The notes: generated by a model from the letters alone, not told the origin. A DNA stretch of 64,000 bases from Pyrus communis (GCF_963583255.1 NC_084805.1:10532827-10596826); one strand, 5' to 3'. Positions 11,056-23,599 are shown, counted from the first letter of the stretch. Program-made: numbers and translations.

Positions 11056-13393
11056 TAGTCCAATTGAAGAAGTTGAGAGAGAAGGGATAAAATTGCTCAA
11101 GCATAGTTGGTTCTATTAATGTTAAAGATAAGACGTCTCACTCACATTGGTTGAGTGAGTACTACTATGATCTTCAATTTTAACTCTCTACTTAATAAAG
11201 TATTCACAGTGAAAATTTGGCTCGTACTTCTTTTCTAGTTGTACTCGAAGTAATTTTGGCATATGTGCTGAGAACTTAAATTAAGATAAGATAACTCGGT
11301 TATCTAATTCTATTCCTTGAATTACTAAGCGATTGGTCCGCTGGGAAATGTAAGGAAATTGTGAATGAGTTCGCATTCCTTAGTTTGGCTTAGAACATTT
11401 CTTCAACATTTCATAATTGAGCAATGTTTTTGGAATATATGTCCTTTCTGATGCACCAATATTTGAGAAGTTTAAAATACTTTATAATTGTAAGACGACA
11501 CTATTCCTCAACTTACATTAAATGTGTTTTTCTTTAAATATGGACTGCTAAGAGTTAGTTGATTAAAATGGTTAGAGATAGGTCATTACTTGACCCACAT
11601 GGGAGTGGTTTAGAAAAAAGCCTCATGGGAGTGCTATTCAAATCTAGCTCAAATTAGTGAGTTATTTCGCTACAATTGCAATTTTATTTGAGAGCATTAA
11701 GCAAATGCTTCCCATGTTTTTCCGAAAAAAAAAAAACATTATTTTTTTCCTACTACTTAAGGGCAATTATTCCTTACTTGTACATTGTCGCAAAGCCTTG
11801 GTTTAACAACTTTATATGTACATCAAAAGAATAGAGTCCATTATACTTTTCCTGGAAAATCATGAAATTGTGAGTAGGATTCCAATCACTTGGAAAGGAA
11901 TTTTCAAAAATTTTGGGTAATATCACACACCATTTAAAGTGGTGTAGGCGCAATTGAACTCTTCCAACCTAGTGGGAAATGTTTTTTAAAAGTTTGCTGC
12001 CAACAATTAGTTCATAAAACCCTAAAGCAATTGAATTAGCAAAGTAACGACTTTGAATTTGCAATTAGCTTATACCAGTTCTCACATATGATGAGACGGT
12101 TGTCTAGGATTTGGACTTGAGGGTTGACTAATTTCTTGTGACTTTTAAATTGCAATAGAATTGACTATAAACTTGTTCTTCACGTTGGAAAAATCTTCCA
12201 ATCTTTAAGCGAAAGTGGGAAAAATGAAATATCCTTACCTAGTGTTGCTAAAAGATTGTAAGTTTAGTGGTAGTACAACTAATGGAAGTATACCACTAGA
12301 CTTTAAAGATTTTCCAAGAAATAGGTTGCTGGGCCTAGTGGGAGTACTAATAATGGAAGGGCACTAGTCTAGAAGCAATCTCTAAGCTAGAATGCTAGCT
12401 TAAGTACAAAAGGTTGTAAGTTTAGTGGGAGTGTAACTAAAGTAAGCGTACCGTTAAACTACCAGGAATTTTCCACCTTACTGAAGTACAACCGAAGAAA
12501 ATGTACTAAGCAACAATGGGAGTAAAACTTATGGAATCGTACCATTGCAGTTATGTGAGAGGAACAAAGTTTTCACAAAACAATATAGGTTGTGAATATG
12601 TTATAGTCAATAAATTGAGTGACCTGCGATAGAAGTCATACAAAGAATGTGAATTGAAACTTATTATTAAAAAAATAAAAAATAAAATAAGAGTGGTCTT
12701 AGAAGGTTCATAATCCCACTTAATGGTTGAACCAGTAAAGTTGTTGACTTTTGTGAATCTTTGAACTTAAGATCCTGGCACATTGCAAAAAGGCTATTAG
12801 GTCTTAAAGACATTCTTCCTAGATGGTGAGGAATGTTACTCCACTCCACTTTGTTAAATGACTAAAAGAGATGGTCCTCACAGACAAATCTTTCATTAAC
12901 GAGCGAAATTGAATATTTTTTTTTTATTTTTTATTTTTATAAAAGAAATGATTTTTCAATAGGAGATGGAAAGTATGAGATGTCTTCCCAAGGTGGGGTT
13001 AGATGTGACTCTTTTTTTATTTTTCATGACCTAGCCTAAATGAAAAATTCTCAATCCAAAAAGAGAATTGGGTTCACGCACTATTTTCTAGACAAGTGCC
13101 CTTATTTGTGTTGACATTTGAAAGTCCTTATTGCCATTGTTGTTGTACATTAAGACTTAGAGCCCAAGGTGTTCCTGTCTTTCCATGAGTGCTGACAATT
13201 GTTGTCTTTATTGAAAAATAGATTGTCTCCATAATTGTGGTGTGAGACACAAAGCATTTTTGACATGCTAGAGAAGTTTCAGTGATAATCTTAGATGCTT
13301 CTTAGTTGATTTGCTAAAGATTAACGTATAGAAGCTCTACAGTTGCCATTTGGGCTATACTAAAACTCATGACATCTTAGAAGAGATAGAGCG
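11056..13393. other. Non-coding interior with AGTGGGAGT repeats
   Basis: No coding frame. Between about 12240 and 12550 the words TAGTGGGAGTACTAAT, TTAGTGGGAGTGTAACTAA and CAATGGGAGTAAAACT recur with similar spacing, suggesting old imperfect tandem duplication. A T-rich run lies at 12915-12935. Confidence 0.5.
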
Positions 13394-15238
13394 TGAAGGA
13401 AATATTTGTGAAAACTAGTTCATTTGAGCAATATCTACAACATGCAATTAACAATTAAAGACGGAATCATGCTTGTATGCACTCAAAAACAAGACTTTAC
13501 CCATGAAATTCAAGGCCTAGTGAATGTGGTGAAACAAGACTCAACTCAAGAACATAGTGAGTTGAGAAATATTATACCTTTGAAGCACCTCTTTGCTTAA
13601 AGGTTAATCACCCATCTAAGGGCCTTCTTTCATTTGTCACCTTGCTCCTTGGCTCCATGGAAGTGGATGGAGGAACTTTGCTTCTTGGCTCCATACCTTC
13701 TTGGATATGGATGGAAGAATTGGTTTCTCCAAAAGTCCCCAAAGTTGGAGACCTCTAATTTCCGACACCAAGGATGGTTGAGGAAGAAGATGAGTGGCCA
13801 TGGAAGAGTTAGATGCTAGTAAACTCTCCCGTGGTGGCCGGTTTTTCTAGAGATAAAAGAGAGAGAGTTGTTCTCACTTTTCATCCTTAAAAAACCCTAA
13901 TGAAGAAAAGGCTATAAAGTCACATTTATACCTACCTTCATTGGAGTGGCAAACTTGTAATACGTCCAAAACCCACTCCCTCTCTAAGCATGGCTGGCCT
14001 CCCTATTTTTAGTGGGTTAAATTCCCATTTTGTTTCAATTGTCACACAACTTAAACTTTATGTGCCTTGTGGACCAAAACCTTTTTGTGTCCCGAAACCC
14101 AAAACTAACTAAAGGCCTAAAACGAACCTTTCATCCTAGATTAATTAACTTTTAATTAATCCTTGCCATATACAATTAAACTATTTAATTGTCCTTACTC
14201 ATCTTTGTTAAATCCTTCAATCATTACCTTACACGGTGTGTAATCCATTAGGTTCCTTTTAGCGAGGCAGTGGGCGATTAGAACTCTTCAAATCGATTGT
14301 GAATTAAAACTTACTTTCAATTCTCCCTTTAGAGATTATAAACCTTTAGGGCTTCCACAAATCATGAGTGACACCTAGTAGTATGTCATGGCTACCCAAG
14401 CTAATCAGAAGATGTGGAGAACCTATTCAATTTAGGATTACAATGCAATACGGTCTTTCTCTAATACAATACTCTTGACCACATTGTTTGGTTTGATTGT
14501 TTATTCATGTCTACTATCCAATGTGATTCTCTTACTTATACGATTACCTTGAATGTGATTTGGAACGACTTCCAAAATCTCATTCATACTCTGGCCAGAG
14601 ATTCATAATCATATCATAGAGTATTCTCCCTCAAACGGTTCGAAGGTTACAGATCCCTTGTTGCACATTCACTTACCTCCATAGCTAAGTGGCTTAAGCC
14701 CAACCATTCTGTGCTCACCCTCTGACGGAGTGACTTTGACATAGTCAAAGATCAAGGATCTAACCATAAGACAACTATGATGCCTCAGGTCAAAGGATTA
14801 CTTTGCATTATTCCAACCATGAGTTCTTATGTGACATGAGTATGAGAACTCCTTGTTGATTGTGTTCAGTGGACTCATTCTCTATTGAGCACCTATGTAT
14901 TTGTCTTGGTGTCAGTCACACTAATGACTCGAGACCAGTTACTCTCCCTGAGAGAAGACTATAATGATCTTAATGGACGGTTAATGCCCAATTAGCAATC
15001 CTATGATCAGGAACGTTTTGGATATGTATACGAAAGAGAATGGTCTCATGAATCTAACTTCTTTAGATGACATTCTCCCAATTCCATATTCCTTGGACTT
15101 ATCATTTAAGCATATAACATTTATATAAGACGACTTTAAACAATAATCTTTGCCCTTTATATTAAACTAGATTAGTTTAACATGTGAAATGTTCGTAAAG
15201 TATCATCATATGATTTGCTTTAGGGCACATTTCCAACA
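13394..15238 (-). mobile_element. 3' LTR of an inverted Copia-type element (1845 bp)
   Basis: On the minus strand it starts TGTTGGAAATGTGCCC at 15238 and ends ATATTTCCTTCA at 13394, matching the solo LTR at 9337-11050 along its length with small indels. It is preceded on the minus strand by AAGTGGGAGAT (15239-15249), the polypurine tract typical of Copia elements, so this is a 3' LTR with internal sequence still attached, not a solo LTR. Confidence 0.85.
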
Positions 15239-17000
15239 ATCTCCCACTTGCACTAAGGCCAATCAGCTTGGTCATCAGTGATGACACCTCTTCTAAATTC
15301 ATTTAAAAAATGGCTAAGTAGTAAGCCTAGACAATGGATATCTATATGTTATCCATAGAAGCAACCTTGAGAATAGCGAGTTCCTATTATACATGATTCC
15401 CAATCATGTGGTTCAGTCTCTCATTTGAGTTCTTGATGAGACCTTGATTCCCTGGCTTGAGCTTTTACCCCATTAGTGTCGTAGTGTGGGCACACTAGAG
15501 ACACTTTCTGGTTGGAACCGAAATGGAGAGTTCATAAATGAACTTTCCCATCCAAACAACAATGTTTGTAAGCTTCTATATGGCAATATATATTTTGCAT
15601 GATGGACCAGAATAAAGTCAATACTTATAATGTTTCCACCCCATTATCTCTTTAGTCATAATAAAGAGATATCCAATTATCTCTTCATTCATAATGAAGA
15701 GACATCCAATGATGGATACGATAATGGATTCATAATCTAATACATTTACGCTTTCATGGCCTTACTCTAATTCTTCCTCATTCTTGAGGAATCTATCCTT
15801 TAGTATTTCTTAAATACTTAAGGACTCACTTAACAGTTACCATGGTTCTGATCCTGGGCTTGCACTGATATCGTCTTGCATCGTTCTTGGTACAAGTCAT
15901 ATCAATGTTTTTCATACAATATGAAATACATAAATCACCTTTATGCGTGTACATAAAGGATTCTATTTACGCATTATTTCTTTGGGAGTCAAAGGGTACG
16001 TTCCCTTTGAGAAGAGCAACTTCCTAGTCTCACTAGAATTGTCATTCTGATTGAAGTTTATCATCTTATGAGAATCTTCCTAGCATCTTTTGTCTATCAT
16101 TAAGGACTGATATAATCCAATTATATCCTGAAATCATTATAGATTTCCATCCCATGTATATAGACTATGTCTCCCATATACATTCTATCATTATAGAATG
16201 TTTAAAGTCATAACTTTAACAAAGAAGAATTCCTAAAGTTAATATATCATATATGTTCAAATTTAGGAATAAGATTAACTCCTACTAATCTTTTGTAAAC
16301 CTAGTAAACAAAAGATTCATTTATTTCTTTATGAGAAATCAAACGATTTGATCCTTCTCTCATAAGACGCTTATAACTCCCACTAGCTTGCTAAGATTCA
16401 TGATGGATGGATCTCTACAACTTACACGTCTTGTGATTCCTGGTCTTTAGACATATATTATCAAGACTATCTTGATAATGGTTTCAGAAACCCATATTAT
16501 GTCCAAACATTGAATCACTTTAGTTGTAGCTAGCAATCTTTGAATTAATAGAAACCAAGACTACATCAAAGATGGTTTCTTCCAAGTCAGCCAATCTCGT
16601 TGATTGCAGTCACCTGAAGCTACCATTTAGCTATGAAGGTTTAATTATTTCAGGTCAAATGGTATTATACCATTTCCTTGAGTATATGTCGTATATACAC
16701 TCAATGCAGTCATAAGGATTTTCATTCTTATTTCTTTTGAATTAAGAGGTGTAACTCTATGACATAGTCATAAAGTTCAAACCATTCAACTGAGACGGTT
16801 TATAAATCCTTCTCGACTACCTTGGAGCTTGTAGTGTAGGAACTAGGTTGTTATATTTGTTGATCATCATCTTGTCTCTCAAAGAACCCATTCTTTGAGT
16901 TCTATCCCTTGTTCATTTGCTCTATCTTAGGCAAATCCTAGTGTAGGATTACAATGAACGTGTATGACCCATGAGAACTAATACGTGCCTCAATGTGGGA
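15239..17000 (-). mobile_element. Internal 3' part of the inverted Copia-type element
   Basis: It continues from the polypurine tract at 15239-15249. The sequence resembles the untranslated 3' region and decayed end of a Copia element; no RT or integrase motif can be read and stops are frequent. No matching 5' LTR is present, so the element is truncated. The right limit is a guess, since it merges into the LARD-like interior. Confidence 0.45.
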
Positions 17001-18635
17001 TGCCATGTATGACTTTTTTTGTCTATGCGCTAATTAAGTAGCGGCAAGTATGACACGCATTTGTGTGGACAAGAAATCATATAAATATCATTTTTGGAGG
17101 TGTTTATATATAAACTCATCAGTCCTCATGATAAAATGGTGTATGCTCGCTATTTACAAAGCGTTGATGCATAGTCTATCTGAGAAGTGGATGATTGTCC
17201 AAACCAAGCCATTTTGAAGTAATCATAAGTCATTGACTTAGAGCAGTAAAAGGATTTTTGATGTCCATAAAACATTATTTTGGTTCTTATATCATCATAG
17301 GGTTGACATAAGATCCTTCTTGGAAAAAATGATTGTTCAAGGTTCCAGTAATTCCAAGTTTGCTCATGGTTGAAATATTTTCTCAATAGAGCGATAAAAA
17401 TTTACTTGCATTTACCTTATATGGAATTGAATGAACCCACCTACTTTTGAAAAACATAAGTTCTCCTTATGGAATTATTGGAGGTATTTTGCATTAACAA
17501 GAGAGATTTTATGTGAATCTGCTCTGATCTATGCAAAAGAAGTCCCTAAGTTGGAGGGAACCCAAATTTGTTCATGATTACTTGCAATTGTACCAAGTGA
17601 GGAGTCTTAAAGATGTAGCCCTACTAATAGTGCTGATATGTCACACTCCTAGGTATAAAAGCTATAAGAGACTCATTAGAATTAATGTTTTTTTTTCAGA
17701 GAACGTTATGATGCACATTTTTCTTTTGAGTGTCACCAAGCTAGAATCAGTTTCACTCATACAAAATGATTCGCCCTAGCGCTGAGGTAGTGAGAAGGAT
17801 GTGACATATATGTCTGAAATGCATTTGAGTGTGAGACCATATATTATTATGATTTCACGTACAAAACATACGTCAGATATACATATATGTTGCCTTAGAA
17901 CTGTCTAAGATGAGACCTAGCAAAGGTCGAACATGGAGATTTTTCCATTTGAAATCCATGTTAAAGCTTGTCAAGTTGGATGTGAGTAACTAGGTAGGCG
18001 CCGAAAGGGGTGACTAGGGTAGATGCTCAAGTTAGGCGTATGTGTAGCGCTTCGGCTAAAATTTGTATGGTGTTTGTCTATTGGACATATGACACACTAA
18101 AAAAATTGAGAATACACCATAGCATACATTTCATACTGTATGTGCTAGTTGCGGCCGACAATGGGAGTGATAAATTTATCCCTTCTTCAAGTCACTGTGT
18201 GAGCCACTAGATCTATGTGATCCTACCCTTATACCTTTTGAACTAAAGTCTATGTCAGAAAAAAGGAGATTTGATGATCACTAATTTAGCACGTTTATCT
18301 AAGACGGTCAAGTTAGTAACTGTCTCAAGAGGCTTGTCTAGGCATGCAGTTAACCCAAATTAGACTGACATAACTACACTATGTCATGTGATTCATTAGC
18401 TGGCCAGCTTATGTTTGATATTAGTTGTCAAATGTAAGACATGGATACATGATACTTATGGAACATGACATTTCTTTTCTATCTTAACAAGGAATAAAGA
18501 ATGTCATGTTTGGTGTACATTCATTCTCGCAAGGTCACGCGTCCCATATCCTGTATGAGGAGGTAAACTATAATGGATGAGAATTAGATGAGCTAATTGA
18601 TATGATACCAACACCTTATGTGGGTGAGTAGGAGA
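17001..18635. other. Non-coding interior up to the 3' LTR of the LARD-like element
   Basis: No recognisable protein. It ends in the purine-rich GTGGGTGAGTAGGAGA before the 3' LTR. Confidence 0.5.
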
Positions 18636-19097
18636 TGTAGAATTTATACACCTAATATAGGGTGTGTTATCGATATGTGGCATTTGTCCCACATTGACCA
18701 TTTCCCTTTTCTCACTTCCCTCCTAGCCACTATATAAAGAGGGCTTTGGGAAAGGAGAAAATACACCAACAAAAACAATTCTCTTAGGTCTAGAGAGGAG
18801 AAATAATGCTCTCCATTCTTAGTAATCTTTTTCTCTCTTAGTTTACCCTTTAGGGTATTACCTTGGCCCTAGGATTAAGAGGCTACTAAGAACTACGGTG
18901 GTTTGATCCCTATGCAATGGCACAATGTACGTAGGCAATCTAACAGGGCTAGATGCAATCGAATCCTCCCTTGGATGAAGTTTTCCTTCGTGGTTCATGC
19001 AATGGTTTGTAGGAACGAGACGACGATTCAGAGCTCGTTAATTCCGCAAGGTATGTCCTATATTGAATTCCTTATTTTATTGTAAAAATTCCCAACA
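18636..19097 (+). repeat. 3' LTR of the LARD-like element (462 bp)
   Basis: It begins TGTAGAATTTATACACC and ends AATTCCCAACA, with the same TATA-like ACTATATAAAG (18729-18739) and CCTAGGATTA blocks as the left LTR. Confidence 0.85.
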
Positions 19098-19134
19098 ATT
19101 TTGTTTAGAAACACAAAAGCAAAAGCAGCATCAA

Positions 19135-19820
19135 TCAAATTCTCCTCCAAACTAGTATCCCTAAAATATTAGAGCACTGATCATACAAGGAGCAAACATC
19201 CATCCCATCATACATTGCAGAAAAGTCTTCCCTCTTCAACAAACCATTATGCAATATCGAACACGCATTGATATAAGCAATTTCCATCTTCATCTCCTCT
19301 TGTATTGGTTTGCTCAAAATACCCCAATTCTTTAGACTAACAATCGTTCGAAGTGCTGAAATACGCATCACATTGTGTGCTGCATTGAAATGCTCTTCAT
19401 TTGAGCTCTTCAAAGCATGAATAAAAGGCACAATTAGCCAAGGAAGCAAAAGGTACCCTTCATCTCCAATCAAATACTAATTCACAGCCACCCCAGTGAC
19501 AGAAACCGAAGGAGAATACAACAACCTTCCGACTTCAATATCTTGTACAAAGTCGACAACTTTAGTACTCTCCAATCGCCCTTATTGCCATCAAAACCGG
19601 CGAAATGTTGAGGATTTGTGATGAAGATTCCACTGTGATTTGGGCAGCAATGCTTTCTTCTGGCGCCCCACCATTCCTAACAATCTTGAACCTTGTGTAG
19701 CCAATCACACCATAACAATTGGGCAATCCAGTTCGGGTTTCGAAAGCCAGCTATATGGAATCAAGCTCATTTATGTTGGGAAATTCAATCTAGAACTGGA
19801 AATTGGTGCAAAGAACTCAT
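19135..19820 (-). pseudogene. PIF/Harbinger transposase (HARBI1-like), C-terminal half
   Basis: Minus-strand pieces in order: VLCTNFQF and a degenerate linker (about 19800), GLPNCYGVIGYTRFKIVRN (about 19740-19690), QHFAGFDGNKGDWRVLKLSTLYKDIEVGRLLYSP (about 19615-19510), then YLIGDEGYLLLPWLIVPF and EEHFNAAHNVMRISALRTIV up to a C-terminal end at 19135. These are the ordered blocks of the DDE nuclease of PIF/Harbinger transposases, which cut and rejoin element ends. A stop codon sits just before YLIGDEGY (about 19477) and there is at least one frameshift between the second and third blocks, so it is dead. The N-terminal half lies across the solo LTR at 21206-21480. Confidence 0.8.
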
Positions 19821-19823
19821 CAT

Positions 19824-20732
19824 AATTGTGATTTGGTAGAAACTAACACACAAATTAAACCCTTTATATTATGCAATCATAGTACGAGTAAGTCGGGGTC
19901 ATTCTCTTCCGAGTATTAAAAGGGATGCTAATCAACACAAATTAAACTTAATCAACTGAAAACTAAGTTAAACTAACAACAAAACAATGACTGGGGCGAT
20001 TTTGGACGAATTTATTTAAGAAAGAAGTAAATGGCAGCAAGTAAATTAAGTTGTGAATGAAATATGGATGAAAGGATAACTAAAGGATTCTTCTCCTCAC
20101 ATGAATCATATGCATACAAATCAATTTCTAGTTATTCTTCCTATAAACCATGAATGACAATGCCCCAAGTTAACTGTGTAAAACACTAATTAACTCTCAG
20201 ATTTTCCTAAGTTCATTGAATTGGACTCAGTGATGCAACCAAATTATTATTCTCAAGTTCCCTAACTATGAAAAGCATGATAGAGATACATCACAAAGAT
20301 CATTAAATTCTGTGAAAATCATAAGCATTGACAAAACATTCGTAACTATTAAAAGCATAATACTCTTGCTAAGAATTTACTTAACTTAATCATGACTAGT
20401 GAATTATACTGCTTACAAATATAAGTTCATAACGCTTAGGTAAAATTCCCTTATATTCTATCATCAAATCCCTGCATGCAAACTAGGTATGCATCCTTAA
20501 TAAACATACAAGAATAAGTTTTCAATAAAGCGGATAAGTCAATCGTATTCATGTTTTATGAAACAATAACTGGATGTAATCGATTTATGTAAAACATATG
20601 ATCATGATGACTGAAAAACAATCTAAAATAAATATTGAAACTTAAAACAAAGAGAGAAAGAACTCTGAAAATTCTAACAACTTCAATGGATGAATGGTAA
20701 GCACAACACACCCTTCAAACGTTGCAGTACAA

Positions 20733-20771
<39 letters not shown>

Positions 20772-21210
20772 GGCATGACTGAATCCAAGGAGGAAAGGGA
20801 TTAGGCCTTTTGAATTATTTTAGGACTCTAAGAAATAGGTGGAGAGTGTTGGAATGTGATTATGATTCTTCCTTGTAGCTGGAGATAAGATAGGATAAGA
20901 TAATGTTTCTCTCCAACTAGGATTCCTCGTTCTTGTGTAATTCCTTACCTTCCAAGCCTCAACTTTAATTTCTCCAAATTTTAGCACATTTTAAGACCTT
21001 TTAAACACCAAAAACGTCCAGCCCATATACTATCCAATCCAAGTCCAAAACTACTCCAAATTGCTCTGTTTGACTATTTATTGTCATCTTTATCAACTAG
21101 ACCTACAATAATACCAAAAATAACTTAAATCACTATAATAAATAGAAATTAACTAAGTAAATGTAAAGAAATAAGATAAAAAGTTGCATAAATATGCTCT
21201 TATCAAATTG
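19824..21210 (-). mobile_element. Athila-family solo LTR (19829-21205) with TSD AATTG
   Basis: On the minus strand it starts TGATAAGAGCATATTTATGC at 21205 and ends CTACCAAATCA at 19829, the same ends as the 1254-3410 LTR in diverged form. AATTG flanks it at 19824-19828 and 21206-21210. At 1377 bp it is the shortest copy here. It lacks primer site and polypurine tract neighbours, so it is a solo LTR. It splits the Harbinger transposase pseudogene. Confidence 0.9.
20735..20769. repeat. TA microsatellite inside the LTR
   Basis: A run of about sixteen TA units, the likely source of a length polymorphism. Confidence 0.95.
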
Positions 21211-21480
21211 CTTGGCGCAGAATCTCGCCAAGGACTCCGAAACTCGAACTGCTTCAAAATTTTGGAGCAACTTGATTCGGTGGACAGCCGAAACAGGCTG
21301 ATTCTGAGATGGAGCTCGACAGAGAGATTGAGAGGCAACCCAATTGGGTCGCAACACTCGAGCAAAGCCATTCGAAGGTGGAAGAGGTCATTTTGTAGCA
21401 ATTTTTGAACGAGTCGAGGCTTCGGGATGACCGAGTCGAACTGAGTCACCTTCGAGTTCTTGGACCCTGTCATGGTGGTC
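21206..21480 (-). pseudogene. PIF/Harbinger transposase, N-terminal half
   Basis: On the minus strand a frame from an ATG near 21471 reads …LECCDPIGLPLNLSVELHLRISLFRLSTESSCSKILKQFEF, then a shifted frame gives VRVSESLARFCAKQ. This matches the N-terminal helix-turn-helix region of plant HARBI1-like proteins (usual order: CRDPVGSPLNLS, GLFRLATGS, VSESVARFCVKQLCRVLCTN). The last residues run into the target duplication, and the next block (VLCTNF) resumes beyond the solo LTR at about 19815. The reading-frame change within ten codons of the LTR shows decay. Confidence 0.75.
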
Positions 21481-21487
21481 GGGTTTA

Positions 21488-21538
21488 GTAACCACATCAT
21501 TTGGTTTAAAAAATTTAGTTTCCCTAGCAGTATTACCC
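21488..21538. repeat. Truncated MITE end
   Basis: CCACATCATTTGGTTTAAAA and TAGTTTCCCTAGCAGTATTACCC match the right end of the complete MITE that follows. Confidence 0.65.
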
Positions 21539-21567
21539 TTAAAACAAGCGTAAACTCTTATTTGAAA

Positions 21568-21724
21568 GGGTAATGTTAGGAAGACTAAATTTTTAAACCA
21601 AATTTATAAACCAAATGATGTGTTGTAGATTATTGGATTATTAATAGAGTGTCGATTAACATGCTTGTTTCTTATTAGTAACACATCATTTGGTTTAATG
21701 AATTTGATCTCCCCAGCATTATCC
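21568..21724. mobile_element. MITE with long terminal inverted repeats (157 bp)
   Basis: The left end GGGTAATGTTAGGAAGACTAAA and the right end (reverse complement GGATAATGCTGGGGAGATCAAA) form terminal inverted repeats that continue through AAACCAAATGATGTGT on both arms. No coding sequence. The family is common in apple-group genomes as far as I recall. Confidence 0.75.
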
Positions 21725-22560
21725 TTTGCTATTTTGGAAACTTCTTTTGGGGCACGTGAGAGAGTTCCTTATTGGGAAATTTTGGGGTACATGTTAATAT
21801 GTAAGATTTTGGGGTTGAACGGTAGTAAGATTTTAATGTATTTCGGATGTCACAGTGACATTTTTAGATCATAATCTGACTCTATATGTTTAAAATTCTT
21901 ACATTAATATCGCCGTTTCATGTTAGTCTTCTTAAAGCCACGTGACATGAGAGAATTCTTTACTTGGAAATTTTTTATGGTTACCAAACTTGTACGATTG
22001 GGCGCTCGAAGAGGATAATGACTTGCATACACTCTTTAAGACATCATCATGTCTTGAACTAATAGCATTATGTCATATGTTTTAAATTTTATACACAGCA
22101 TTACATAATTAGTTAGAACACCGTTATTTTGGCATCCCTATTTCAAGTAAGTTAGAGGCCAAGACAGAGAATTCTTTATTTGGAAATGTTAGGGCTTCAA
22201 GAGTCATTGTTACAAGTTTACTAGCCTTCCATTCTTTTCTTTTTCCAGTCTTTCTTTTGTTTTCTTGCCTTTTCCCTTCTCCTAAACTGAGAAAAGAAAA
22301 GTTAAAGGAAAATACAAGGGAATGTGAAAAGGATCATTTCTTGTTAGTTGTTTCATATGCTAAAAGGATAGGATGAATATGAAATATATATAATCAATTA
22401 ATATTAGGATTTGTTTTACAAACCATTAGTAAGGTACACTCCAACTCTTTTTTGTTTTGTTTTTTTTTTGTTTTTTGTTTTTTCTGGGTTTCATACGGTA
22501 TATTCCACCTTTGATATGAGATTTAAGAAATTATAATTGTACTTATTCGTTGTTTACTTA
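21725..22560. other. No recognisable feature
   Basis: AT-rich sequence with a T/G homopolymer-like run at about 22447-22483 (TTTTTTGTTTTGTTTTTT type). Confidence 0.5.
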
Positions 22561-22940
22561 CGCAATTTGGTATTGGTTTTTTTTCATCAAAAATTGCTTC
22601 ATTTTAAAGTTAAGCAGTAAAAACGTGTCTGGTAAACATAAAATATATTGCTTATTTTAAAAGCAATGACCTCCATACACCAGCTTTTAAAAGCAGCCTA
22701 TATGTTGCTTCTAAAAGTTGCTTTAATAAAAAGCGAAGTTGTGCCTTTATAATATTTTTAATTCCTTCAATAATCTCATTAATTTTAAACAAGGACATTT
22801 ATTCTACTAGACACTACTTTACACTGTTTTTTATACTCATAGCACTTTTAAAAATATAGTTTATCAAACGCCCAACTACTTTATAAAGCACATCAGAAGC
22901 AATTTATTAAAAAGGTAGAGCGATTCCAAACTAGCCCTTA
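22561..22940. repeat. Possible hAT-type MITE relic
   Basis: Repeated AAAAGCA/TGCTTTT words on both arms (22590-22740 and 22830-22915) and a right end GATTCCAAACTAGCCCT resemble plant hAT-type MITEs. Terminal repeats and target duplication are not clear. Confidence 0.25.
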
Positions 22941-23599
22941 GACTCGAACGTTTGCACATTCGCATGTTCAAACAAGAAGCTAGTTCATTTAACTATCTAT
23001 ATAACACGTAGACCATCAACCATGATCTCTTACTATGCCAGTTCATTGGGCAATTGTTGCATTTCGTTGGTTATATAGGCCCTAAATTTGAACCCTTAAT
23101 TTTGACCATGAGTCTCGTCTTGTATTGAATTGGATTAGAATGGATAGCCACTGTATTAAATGTGCATTGAAGGTTAAGACCAAACAATGCCATACAAAAT
23201 TCAGGCAAATGTGTATGAGAAAAATGCTTCATAGAAATTTTAACAAACGAAACGGGTCAAAGTGACTTTGCAATGGGTTTGGGCTTCAGCCCATGTTCAA
23301 TGACATAAATGGAAAGAGTCATCCGAACCAAATCAGGGCAACTGATGGATCGCCATTTCTAAGGTGCGGACAAAATGTGGTCCATTATATGAGAAATGAA
23401 CGGCTGGAAACAATTTTCATCGGAATATATGACCTGTTACGTGTAAGGTTAATTATGCTTTTTCTTGTGGATGTAATTAGGTGGAATTCGTCGATATATG
23501 TCAAATGTTTTTTTTAAGAAATTAGGGCAAGCTGTAAACTTATGAAGTTATGTTGATGGGTTGTGTAGCTGTGCGGGCGTTATCTGTTGTTTTGGTAAA
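22941..23599. other. No recognisable feature
   Basis: Unique-looking AT-rich sequence upstream of the Ulp1-type gene copy. It may include its promoter, but no motif is convincing. Confidence 0.4.

Larger units (their letters stand above)
7426..19097 (+). mobile_element. Large non-coding Copia-type LTR element (LARD-like), nested insertions inside
   Basis: Two direct LTRs (7426-8238 and 18636-19097) both begin TGTAG(G/A)ATTTATACACC and end CCCAACA. An initiator-Met tRNA primer site follows the left one, and a purine-rich GTGGGTGAGTAGGAGA lies directly before the right one. The flanks GTTTT (7421-7425) and ATTTT (19098-19102) could be a target duplication with one change. No gag, integrase or RT frame is recognisable in the 10.4-kb interior. 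After removal of the nested LTRs (9337-11055 and 13394 to about 17000) the rest is non-coding. This makes it a non-autonomous LARD-like element or a badly decayed Copia. In a short aligned block (41 bases) the LTRs differ at three sites, so the insertion is not recent. Confidence 0.75.

Noticed and set aside
13634..13819. Trp-rich 61-residue frame
   Set aside because: It lies in the inverted Copia LTR; the solo LTR copy has no equivalent conserved frame.
17150..17779. 78- and 82-residue frames on either strand
   Set aside because: No recognisable motif, and the surrounding element interior is non-coding.
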